Source of the DNA: an uncultured Treponema sp.
Lineage (GTDB): Bacteria; Spirochaetota; Spirochaetia; Treponematales; Treponemataceae
Length of the DNA: 5,515 nt
Direction: 5' to 3'
Assembly (NCBI GenBank): GCA_937901865.1
Contig: CALDID010000170.1
Location: forward strand, 1-5,515
Below the pieces are notes generated by a model. The model was given only the letters and a program-made list of their open reading frames with translations, searched no databases and was not told the origin of the DNA. Shown piece after piece: positions 1 through 4,664 of this stretch; the first letter of the stretch is position 1; the number at the start of each line of letters is the position of its first letter. Position numbers and translations under genes: made by a program.

Positions 1-1286
1 TTGAAAATCGGTTCTAGTGGCGTTGCTCGAACAACCTTGTCTTTGCTCTCTTTCACCGCCAAAACAACACGCTTGCCCCGCAAAATCTTTTGCATAGTCT
101 TAATCGTGTCTTTCGCGTCCGATGAATTGCCAACCCCGATTTTTACATACGGACCGTCAAGATTAGTAACACTGCAAATTTCAGCGTCTCGCTCAGGCGC
201 GTCTTTTCTCATTCGGTCAACATTTCGCACCCATAAATGCGGCATTCCGTCGATAATGTTGAACGCAAGTAATGTGCCGCTCGTCCAGTCTGGGTCTGCT
301 TTTGCCCGCTCTTGTGCCGTATGAGCCAAATCCCACACGCGAAACCACCGCAAACCTTTCGGGAACTCCGAAGACGACAAATGCCGCTGTATGCAATCCG
401 TGTTAAGCATATTTCCGCCGCGCTTCACAGGCTCAAGCTGCATAAGACTTTGAAAGCCATAATCGCCCAAAACAGCCTTTTGCTGTAAATACCATTCTTT
501 GCCGAATCGTTCTGGAAACAGCACACCGCTTTTGTATTTTTCGCTCATCGCAGGGAACTTCAACGAAATAAAACGCGGGAAATTTTCGTCTTCCTCCATT
601 CGCTTTTTTATCCGCCCGATAATGTCATCTGTATGCCACGGCGTTGCAAGCACAATCGTTATCGAAACGGGAGCTTTTCGCGTCATAAAATCGTTCGTAA
701 ATGCGTCCCACATTTTTGCGCGCAATGTTTCACTCTCTGCGTCAGCACGATTTCGGCAATAATCATCAAGCAAACCGAGATGATAGCCCTGCCCCGAAAG
801 ACTGCCCAAAAGACCAGAAGCAAAACACTCTCCCTCTCTGTCTTTTATCCTCCAATGCGCACCGCTTGAACTTCCTGGGTCAACGCGGATTTTCGGGAAA
901 AGGCTTTTGTATGCACTCGTTGCAATCAAATTGCGAGAAATCTTTGAAAATCCCTCCGTCAATTCCTGCGTGTGTCCGCACAAAATCACCTTGCAGTCAG
1001 GGAACAGCCCTAAAAAATGCGCAGGCAACTTTCGGCTCAAGATTTCGCTTTTACCGTGTCGAAACGGAACGGTTATCACAAACGCCGTCGATTTTCCCTC
1101 TCGGAATCGCTCAATCGCCCAATCAATCGCACTGCAGATGCGCCTTGTGTGAAAACCTATGGTGAACGGCTCGGCACGGTTCGTCCACGTATATTCCATA
1201 AAGCACAAATGGTGGTCGATTGCATTAAGCCGTTTAAGATAGAGAAGTTTTTCGATGTCTGCAAATTCCACATCATCATTCTTCAT
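1..1286 (-). CDS. terL: Phage terminase large subunit, C-terminal end cut by the window edge
   Basis: This is the ATP-driven motor and nuclease that packages phage DNA into the prohead. The frame is open for 428 codons from the ATG at 1286 to the left edge without a stop. Visible landmarks: Walker A TVPFRHGKS with Lys79; Walker B LGLLDDY with Asp174/Asp175; the coupling motif ATPWH near residues 214-218; then the RNase H-like nuclease with FRVWDLAHT (Asp319), PDWTSG (Asp333) and a downstream GVGNSSDAKDT segment. The last visible residues, KVVRATPLEP, match the stretch near the end of this terminase family, so probably only some tens of residues are missing. The start lies inside the last codons of terS (11-base overlap), which points to translational coupling; the SD is weak. 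The family (Terminase_6 / psiM2-ORF9-like) is assigned from motifs by eye. Identity as a large terminase is secure. Confidence 0.95.
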   Translation of the reverse strand, partial: MKNDDVEFADIEKLLYLKRLNAIDHHLCFMEYTWTNRAEPFTIGFHTRRICSAIDWAIERFREGKSTAFVITVPFRHGKSEILSRKLPAHFLGLFPDCKVILCGHTQELTEGFSKISRNLIATSAYKSLFPKIRVDPGSSSGAHWRIKDREGECFASGLLGSLSGQGYHLGLLDDYCRNRADAESETLRAKMWDAFTNDFMTRKAPVSITIVLATPWHTDDIIGRIKKRMEEDENFPRFISLKFPAMSEKYKSGVLFPERFGKEWYLQQKAVLGDYGFQSLMQLEPVKRGGNMLNTDCIQRHLSSSEFPKGLRWFRVWDLAHTAQERAKADPDWTSGTLLAFNIIDGMPHLWVRNVDRMRKDAPERDAEICSVTNLDGPYVKIGVGNSSDAKDTIKTMQKILRGKRVVLAVKESKDKVVRATPLEPIF

Positions 1287-1719
1287 TCAAAATCTCGATT
1301 TCTTTTTTCAGTTGCTCTGCAAGCTCCCGTCTTTCATTCACATCGTCTGGAATATCGCTCTTTTTCTCTGCAACCTCCACACTCTGCGCCGCCTTGCCAT
1401 AAATGCGGTCAAGCACAGTATTCACTTCGCTCAACGTGCCTTTTTTGATGTCTGCAATAAATGCCGAAATAAGCAAAGCGACAATGACAGGCAATTTTTC
1501 TTTGTTCCCTGGCTTCACCATATTCTGCAATTCCTCAAGCGTACTTCCAAAAATAATGTTTGAGAAAATCGCGTCCACATCGCTTTTAGAAATGCGATTA
1601 TCTTTGACAAAGTTTCTCAATTTCGACGGAATACGTCCTCGATTCTGAGGCTGATTTGTTGCAGAGAAACGATATTTTACCCCCTCTGCTGCAATGTTTT
1701 TGTTTCCTACCCCACTCAT
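1276..1719 (-). CDS. terS: Probable phage terminase small subunit
   Basis: This 147-residue protein sits directly upstream of terL and overlaps it by 11 bases, the standard place for the DNA-recognition subunit of the packaging terminase. Near the N-terminus, FSATNQPQNRGRIPSKLRNF resembles the GxxxNPxGRP-like opening of DUF5681-type small terminases. A helical region with a possible helix-turn-helix (around ISKSDVDAIFSN) follows, then a helix ending DRIYGKAAQ, and a charged C-terminus rich in Glu and Lys. I chose the ATG at 1719 because GAGGGG lies about five bases before it. A GTG at 1731 is in frame, but using it would put that SD inside the coding region. Role is inferred from position plus moderate motif resemblance. 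No catalytic residues are expected in this family, so sequence alone proves less than for TerL. Confidence 0.75.
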   Translation of the reverse strand: MSGVGNKNIAAEGVKYRFSATNQPQNRGRIPSKLRNFVKDNRISKSDVDAIFSNIIFGSTLEELQNMVKPGNKEKLPVIVALLISAFIADIKKGTLSEVNTVLDRIYGKAAQSVEVAEKKSDIPDDVNERRELAEQLKKEIEILNEE

Positions 1720-1736
1720 AATGCCCCTCACTGATT

Positions 1737-1780
1737 AACCGATTAAAAAGCGATTTTTCAACCGTTTTAATAACCGTTTC
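1737..1780. repeat. Three AACCG(A/T)TT iterons upstream of terS
   Basis: Three copies of AACCGATT/AACCGTTT begin at 1737, 1760 and 1772, spaced 23 and 12 bases apart, in the 112-base gap between terS and the divergent plus-strand gene at 1832. GATTAA also occurs twice at the left end (1733 and 1741). A weak minus-strand promoter (TTGAAA at 1761-1756, GTTAAT at 1739-1734, 16-base spacer) overlaps the first two copies. Iterated motifs next to terS are where cos or pac recognition sites lie in many phages, so these may be TerS binding sites; a repressor operator is the alternative. The repeats are seen directly; the function is inference. Confidence 0.5.
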
Positions 1781-1782
1781 CC

Positions 1783-1811
1783 TTGAAAAAAAGACTTGCA
1801 AACCTTACAGT
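1783..1811 (+). promoter_or_regulatory. Possible promoter for the 65-residue plus-strand gene
   Basis: TTGAAA (1783-1788) is separated by 17 bases from TACAGT (1806-1811). The -35 matches consensus at five of six positions and the -10 at four. The start site would fall at about 1818, right at the AGGAGA ribosome site, which leaves a very short leader and lowers confidence. Confidence 0.3.
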
Positions 1812-1831
1812 CAAAACAGGAGAACTCAACT

Positions 1832-2029
1832 ATGAATGAAGAAATGCTAAAGCATACACAGGACTTGAGAACTATACAACTTTGGTTGCATACAGGAGCA
1901 ATTTCATACGAACGAGCAAAAGAGCTTGCAAAACCGCACCTTGCCGCACTGAACGCGAAAAGCAAAGAAATTGCTAAGAAGTGTGGGGCAAAATACAAGC
2001 CCATCAATTTCTCAAGTTTCATTCGCTAG
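1832..2029 (+). CDS. Small phage protein of unknown function, 65 residues
   Basis: I do not recognise this protein. It starts MNEEMLKHTQDLRTIQLWLH and ends INFSSFIR. The middle, SYERAKELAKPHLAALNAKS, reads as an amphipathic helix, and the whole is soluble-looking, basic and lacks cysteine motifs apart from one Cys. Coding is supported by a clean ATG with AGGAGA (1818-1823) eight bases upstream, a compact frame, and protein-like composition. It runs against the main gene direction: divergent from terS and convergent with parB, whose last 11 bases (2019-2029) it overlaps on the opposite strand. No terminator of its own is visible. The placement is that of an extra gene slipped between two late genes; a regulatory role or an accessory (moron) role are both open. 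Confidence 0.72.
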   Translation: MNEEMLKHTQDLRTIQLWLHTGAISYERAKELAKPHLAALNAKSKEIAKKCGAKYKPINFSSFIR

Positions 2030-2780
2030 TTTCTGCTCCGTCTTTTTCTACCGCCTCATTGATAGCCGCCGAAAGTTCATCGCTATCAATTTTGCACTTT
2101 GCGGCAGCTTTAGCTGCCAACGCCGACATACTCGAAAGCATACCGTCAGCCCTGCCCTTTTCGCTTTGTATTCCAAGTGCAATCCACGCTTTTTTGCGTT
2201 CCTGCCAATAACCCGCTGACGCGCGCAGAACTGACAGCGGTGGCACAATAAACCTCTCTTGAAGAGATTTTGTACTTTTCTTTTCGCTGTCGATTAAAGA
2301 CGGAATCTCAAATAAATCTCCCGACGGAAGCATAAGCTCATCCCAGTCAACTTCAAGCCCCGCAGTAAATTCTGCAAAGCCTTCTGCATCAAGAACACCA
2401 TAACACGAATTTAAGCGCAGAACTTTCTGCTTCGCTTCGGCTTCGTCCGCCGCGTCAATGTAGACAATAGGTAAATCAGGAATAGAAATCGGCTCTCTAT
2501 CATCGTCTGAAAGTTTTCCCTCTGCGTCAAGAAAATAGTGTCGCTGCTGCATTTCAGAAAGTGCAAGAAGTCTTCCGTGTCCGTCAAGACAACGATTTCG
2601 CTCTCCGTCTTTCCAAATAAAAAACGGAAACGAAAAGCCATATTTGAGGATTGATGTGATTATCTTTAAGATTTCATTTTTAGACCGCTTTTTGAGGTTG
2701 CCTTGAAATTCCTCAATCGATGAAAAAGGAAGTGTGTTAGAAGTCGAACAAGATATGCGAATTACCTGCTGGTCGCTCAT
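2019..2780 (-). CDS. ParB/Srx-like domain protein, phage DNA-modification type, without a methyltransferase domain
   Basis: This 253-residue protein has an N-terminal ParB-like fold. A helix and YGFSFPFFIW precede the signature LDGHGRLLAL (DGHGR at residues 66-70). Then come PDLPIVYIDA, AEAKQKVLRLN and a Glu/Asp-rich segment, the usual run of this domain. Residues 175-210 hold a second block, VPPLSVL, GYWQERKKAW and LGIQSEKGR. From general knowledge this linker occurs in phage ParB-methyltransferase proteins just before an adenine methylase domain. Here the protein ends about 43 residues later, and no methylase motif (DPPY/NPPY type) is seen. The start at 2780 is set by GGAGG (2792-2788) seven bases upstream; a longer in-frame ATG at 2852 would translate that SD. 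It has its own promoter, so it may be expressed apart from the tail and scaffold genes. Likely role: DNA binding, nicking, or targeting for DNA modification. Confidence 0.88.
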   Translation of the reverse strand: MSDQQVIRISCSTSNTLPFSSIEEFQGNLKKRSKNEILKIITSILKYGFSFPFFIWKDGERNRCLDGHGRLLALSEMQQRHYFLDAEGKLSDDDREPISIPDLPIVYIDAADEAEAKQKVLRLNSCYGVLDAEGFAEFTAGLEVDWDELMLPSGDLFEIPSLIDSEKKSTKSLQERFIVPPLSVLRASAGYWQERKKAWIALGIQSEKGRADGMLSSMSALAAKAAAKCKIDSDELSAAINEAVEKDGAETSE

Positions 2781-2823
2781 AAAAGAGCCTCCGAAGAGAT
2801 TAAAATTTCCAGCAGATACTTGT

Positions 2824-2852
2824 ATTTTACAACGACACGCTGTAAAAATCAA
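2824..2852 (-). promoter_or_regulatory. Promoter of the ParB-like gene
   Basis: On the minus strand, TTGATT (2852-2847) is followed after exactly 17 bases by TAAAAT (2829-2824). Both boxes are close to the sigma70 consensus. Transcription would start near 2817, leaving a leader of about 37 bases before the ATG at 2780 that includes the GGAGG. Confidence 0.65.
2825..2847. promoter_or_regulatory. Palindromic operator candidate over the parB promoter
   Basis: TTTTACA (2825-2831) and TGTAAAA (2841-2847) form a perfect inverted repeat around nine bases. It covers most of the -10 box and the whole spacer of the minus-strand promoter and touches its -35 box. It lies in the gap between divergent genes (parB at 2780 and the gene at 2904). 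A dimeric repressor bound here would block parB. Which protein binds is not known from this window. Confidence 0.5.
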
Positions 2853-2873
2853 GTCTTTTATAAAATGCTAAAC

Positions 2874-2898
2874 TATGATAGAATAAATTATTCGGAGG
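2874..2898 (+). promoter_or_regulatory. Possible -10 box and strong ribosome site of the 60-residue gene
   Basis: TATGAT (2874-2879) is a good -10 box, but no convincing -35 lies 16-18 bases before it. GGAGG (2894-2898) sits five bases before the ATG at 2904 and decides that start over the in-frame ATG at 2820. Confidence 0.35.
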
Positions 2899-2903
2899 AA
2901 ATA

Positions 2904-3086
2904 ATGACTTTAGATGTTGAAAGCCAGCACAAAGAAGCACTTGATGTATTTATTCGTTCTTTGCAAGCTGCACCAGATTCTTTTGTGAAATCATTGAATG
3001 GAAGAGAATTTGCTCGCCACGTTATTGACGGTGCAAAAGAAATCGAATCGTTCATTTATTCGCAAAACGACAATACGATTTTGTAG
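2904..3086 (+). CDS. Small acidic protein of unknown function, 60 residues
   Basis: I do not recognise this protein. It begins MTLDVESQHKEALDVFIRSL, continues with FVKSLNGREFARHVIDGAKE, and ends SQNDNTIL. The pattern is two amphipathic helices with no membrane segment and no metal-binding cysteines. The GGAGG at 2894-2898 is the strongest argument that it is translated. It is divergent from parB across a short regulatory gap with a palindrome, so co-regulation with parB is plausible. Its last 96 bases lie opposite the reading frame of the scaffold gene (2991-3086), and a bidirectional terminator follows 25 bases after the stop. A gene with its own start signals and terminator inside an opposing late operon fits an inserted accessory gene. 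Confidence 0.65.
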   Translation: MTLDVESQHKEALDVFIRSLQAAPDSFVKSLNGREFARHVIDGAKEIESFIYSQNDNTIL

Positions 3087-3596
3087 GCAATTTGTAGGCA
3101 AAAAACTACAAAAAAACTCTATCTGCTTTACCACTAGGATAGATAGAGTTTTTATATCATTTTGCTTTTGCAAAATATTCTCATCGTCTTTGATAAGAGA
3201 TTCAAACAGCTCTTTCACGCTTTTTCCTGCGTTCGCCGTATCGACAAGCATATCTGACAGCTTGCTTTTCACAGCCTCTGCCGTAATCTTGTTTGCAAAC
3301 TTCTTGCCCGTCAAAAACTCGCTAATCTTCGCGCTTCGCTCCAATCCTGTAATTTTCGCTGCGCTCTCGTCTTTGAGCTTCTGATAATCCGCCTTGTATT
3401 TTTCAACTTCCGCTTTCGTCTGCTCATAGTCAGAAAACTTTTCAATCGTCGCATTTGCGTTTTCAAGCTGTTTCTTTACATCATCATAATCAGCGATTTT
3501 CTTTGCACTCTCGGCTTCTTCCTTTTCGCTTTCTGCCAAAATCGCCGCCACCGTACCTTCATCGAGCTTCAAGCCCTCTAAAAATTCCTTCTTCAA
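2991..3596 (-). CDS. Phage scaffold protein, GP20 type, with an abnormal C-terminal end
   Basis: The N-terminus, KKEFLEGLKLDEGTVAAILA, is the hallmark opening of Phage_GP20 minor structural/scaffold proteins, which assist capsid assembly inside the prohead. A long Lys/Glu-rich coiled coil follows (about residues 25-85), then SAKISEFLTGKKFANKITAEA and GKSVKELFESLIKDDEN, matching the family's C-terminal half. The start is a TTG at 3596 with GGGGAG eight bases upstream. From about residue 148 the frame passes through the terminator stem and then reads opposite the 60-residue plus-strand gene, giving Cys/Phe-rich sequence unlike a scaffold (for example VVKQIEFFCSFL). Both other frames meet stops just before the stem (TGA at 3159-3157, TAA at 3154-3152). 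So residues 1 to about 145 are convincing, and the last 50 or so are probably a frameshift or rearrangement artefact. No capsid gene follows it. Confidence 0.75.
   Translation of the reverse strand: MKKEFLEGLKLDEGTVAAILAESEKEEAESAKKIADYDDVKKQLENANATIEKFSDYEQTKAEVEKYKADYQKLKDESAAKITGLERSAKISEFLTGKKFANKITAEAVKSKLSDMLVDTANAGKSVKELFESLIKDDENILQKQNDIKTLSILVVKQIEFFCSFLPTNCLQNRIVVLRINERFDFFCTVNNVASKFSSIQ
3080..3112. repeat. 11-bp tandem repeat with a hairpin ahead of the terminator
   Basis: TTTGTAGGCAA occurs twice back to back (3080-3090, 3091-3101). The first copy contains the TAG stop of the 60-residue gene. CTACAAA (3106-3112) is complementary to TTTGTAG in either copy, so two alternative small hairpins are possible just before the main terminator stem. 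The repeat is directly visible; any role in termination or RNA stability is a guess. Confidence 0.55.
3112..3153. terminator. Bidirectional rho-independent terminator
   Basis: A perfect 13-base stem, AAAAACTCTATCT (3112-3124) with AGATAGAGTTTTT (3141-3153), closes a 16-base loop. It is followed by T runs on both strands: five T on plus and seven on minus. It can end the plus-strand 60-residue gene and the minus-strand scaffold transcript. The scaffold reading frame runs straight through it, which is odd. Confidence 0.8.
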
Positions 3597-3621
3597 CTCT
3601 TTTTCTCCCCTATACTATCGA

Positions 3622-3641
3622 CAAGGGGCTTAACCCCCTTG
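3622..3641 (-). other. Hairpin in the leader of the scaffold gene
   Basis: CAAGGGG (3622-3628) and CCCCTTG (3635-3641) pair around a six-base loop, between the stop of the 104-residue gene and the ribosome site of the scaffold gene. No T run follows on either strand, so it is not a standard terminator. It could be an RNA processing site or stability element that sets the ratio between the two products. Confidence 0.4.
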
Positions 3642-3650
3642 CTGTGCCTG

Positions 3651-3965
3651 TTATTGTTTATCTTGAATACCGAATTCTTTCCACACGTCTTTTTTCATTG
3701 CAAGTTTCACTCTTTTCTTGCAATCGCTCATCAGCACGCTCAATTCAGCACTCATCGCATTCAGAGCGGCGGTTGTCTTTTTCAAATCCGTCTTGAGCTT
3801 TTCCTGCTCCGTGTCTTTCTCGCCCATTTTGGCTATCAACGCAGTCAGCTTTTCACTCGCCTCCACGTCAAGACCAACCTTTGCCAATTCCTCGCCGTGA
3901 GCCTTTAGAGCATCACTCATCAATCTTGCATCTGTCAAACTTTGTGCAAAAGTAACTCTACTCAT
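3651..3965 (-). CDS. Helical protein of unknown function, 104 residues
   Basis: The chosen start gives MSRVTFAQSLTDARLMSDAL at the N-terminus. A helix with AHGEELAKVGLDVEASEKL follows, then a Lys/Glu/Thr-rich coil (EQEKLKTDLKKTTAALNAMS), and the end VKLAMKKDVWKEFGIQDKQ. The shape is a small all-helical bundle without cysteine motifs or membrane segments. I recall similar small proteins ending in W.EFGI.DK in anaerobes but cannot name a function. The start is uncertain: ATG at 3965 or the adjoining GTG at 3968, both with AAGGG about nine to twelve bases upstream. The frame stays open through the 21-bp repeats to a TTG at 4148 (AAGG six bases before), which would add a 61-residue heptad-repeat N-terminus. 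I prefer the short form because the repeat DNA is open in several frames on both strands. It lies 55 bases before the scaffold gene and may be co-transcribed with it. Confidence 0.65.
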   Translation of the reverse strand: MSRVTFAQSLTDARLMSDALKAHGEELAKVGLDVEASEKLTALIAKMGEKDTEQEKLKTDLKKTTAALNAMSAELSVLMSDCKKRVKLAMKKDVWKEFGIQDKQ

Positions 3966-3974
3966 CACGCTTTT

Positions 3975-4142
3975 TTCCCTTTTTACCTTGTACTTTCTCT
4001 TTTCCACCCTGTACTTTTGTTTTTCCGAGCTAGAAAAAAGAATTTCCGTGCTGAAAATAAGAATTTCCGAGCCGTACTTTTCTTTTTCCGCCCTGTACTT
4101 TTCAAAAAACAAGGTGTATTTTGCCTTTTCCACCCCGTACTT
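3975..4142 (-). repeat. Tandem array of eight degenerate 21-bp units
   Basis: Read on the minus strand from 4142, eight consecutive units are each exactly 21 bases. Units 1, 3, 4, 7 and 8 start AAGTAC. Most share the core RGGGYGGAAAA or a variant (CTCGGAAAT in unit 4). Units 5 and 6 have lost AAGTAC but keep CACGGAAAT and CTCGGAAAA; unit 2 is the most divergent. There are no indels between units. Twenty-one bases is two DNA turns and also seven codons, so translation gives heptads such as KYRVEKR in one frame and hydrophobic heptads (LYFLFST type) on the other strand. It separates the tail-tip genes from the 104-residue gene. It is not a CRISPR: there are no unique spacers. Confidence 0.9.
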
Positions 4143-4175
4143 AAACAAAGTATACCTTGCAAGGAGGATAATAAT

Positions 4176-4238
4176 GTGCCTATAAAAACAGTAACGCTGG
4201 TAACGCTAGAATTTCTGCTTTTACACTTCTATAGTTAG
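4176..4238 (+). CDS. Possible 20-residue hydrophobic peptide
   Basis: AAGGAGG (4161-4167) is a near-perfect ribosome site eight bases before a GTG that opens a frame of 20 residues, MPIKTVTLVTLEFLLLHFYS, ending at TAG. An ATG two bases earlier (4174) opens a frame of only three codons. The ribosome site overlaps a perfect palindrome, CCTTGCAAGG (4155-4164). A 9-base tandem repeat (GTAACGCTG, GTAACGCTA; 4191-4208) codes the VTLVTL segment. The peptide could be a small membrane peptide or a leader, or the site may be chance. No clear plus-strand promoter is seen upstream, so confidence is low. Confidence 0.28.
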   Translation: MPIKTVTLVTLEFLLLHFYS

Positions 4239-4260
4239 TTTTGCGATTTTTCTTTGACGG

Positions 4261-4647
4261 TTATAAAGGGCGGCAGAATCGATAAAAGGCGAACGGCTGG
4301 AGAGCGTAAAGAGGCGAAATGACAACACCGTGATTATACGTTGCATGCAAGAGCTTGCCGCCGCTTAAATGTATGCCTGTATGCGTCGCGCCCTTGTCGT
4401 AAAACAAGCACACGCAATTATCTTCGGCTCTTTCGATTTTCTCTACATATTCAGCAAAGCCCTCTTTCACAAATGCAACGGCTTCCTCCCCTTTAAGAGA
4501 GCTCACATCTTGTAAAATCGGCATTGCGTACCCTAAGCGTTCGGCATACACATACACCAAGCCATAACAATCAAGCCCGCTTTTATCCTTCCCGTGCGCT
4601 TTATACGGCACACGCAATAAATCATCATATTTCACAGGCTCTGCCAC
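4261..4647 (-). CDS. Phage tail NlpC/P60 peptidase, lambda gpK-like
   Basis: This 128-residue cysteine peptidase probably cuts the peptide stems of peptidoglycan, or acts in tail-tip assembly as gpK does. The N-terminus KYDDLLRVPYKAHG leads to the nucleophile motif SGLDCYGLVYVY (Cys27). The histidine block ATHTGIHLSGGKLLHAT gives His89 as the second catalytic residue and His101 as the third polar residue. The spacing and the DCYGLV wording are typical of phage NlpC/P60 proteins. Lambda gpK has an extra N-terminal JAB domain that is absent here. The start is a GTG at 4647, 17 bases after the stop of the upstream gene; an in-frame stop just before it rules out a longer form. Its SD is weak, so it may depend on coupling. 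The lambda I and J equivalents do not follow. Confidence 0.9.
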   Translation of the reverse strand: MAEPVKYDDLLRVPYKAHGKDKSGLDCYGLVYVYAERLGYAMPILQDVSSLKGEEAVAFVKEGFAEYVEKIERAEDNCVCLFYDKGATHTGIHLSGGKLLHATYNHGVVISPLYALQPFAFYRFCRPL

Positions 4648-4664
4648 CTTTTACAAAGCAGCTT

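Noticed and set aside
499..1448. Several plus-strand open frames of 80-150 codons.
   Set aside because: They lie opposite terL, which has full motor and nuclease motifs. Their Ser/Cys/Arg-rich sequence is the shadow of that gene.
1735..2022. Minus-strand frame of 95 codons with a hydrophobic N-terminal part.
   Set aside because: It is antisense to the 65-residue gene, which has the better ribosome site. The hydrophobic stretch arises from reading that gene's complement.
2781..2852. Longer ParB-like protein starting at the ATG at 2852.
   Set aside because: The extra 24 codons would include the GGAGG and the promoter -10 region and have no domain-like sequence. The ATG at 2780 has ideal spacing.
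3125..3140. The loop of the terminator, read on the minus strand, contains TAGTGGTAAAGC, which looks like a tRNA D-arm.
   Set aside because: No acceptor stem, anticodon arm or T-arm (GTTCRANNC) is found next to it. A 16-base loop inside a terminator is not a tRNA, and an attachment site would more likely match an anticodon or 3' end.
3455..3796. Plus-strand open frame opposite the scaffold and 104-residue genes.
   Set aside because: It is Ser/Phe/Leu-rich shadow sequence with no ribosome site, opposite two well-supported minus-strand genes.
3651..3965. Considered an accessory protein (Avd) of a diversity-generating retroelement because of its small helical bundle.
   Set aside because: No reverse transcriptase, template/variable repeat pair or variable protein is in the window, and the sequence has no Avd-like motif I can point to.
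3975..4142. Considered a CRISPR array.
   Set aside because: The units are contiguous and degenerate at 21 bases with no unique spacers, and no cas gene is present.
3942..4238. Long open frames on the plus strand across the 21-bp array (Phe/Leu-rich heptads).
   Set aside because: They are by-products of a stop-free 21-base repeat and have no good ribosome site at their starts. Only the final 20 codons, with their own AAGGAGG, are kept as a possible ORF.
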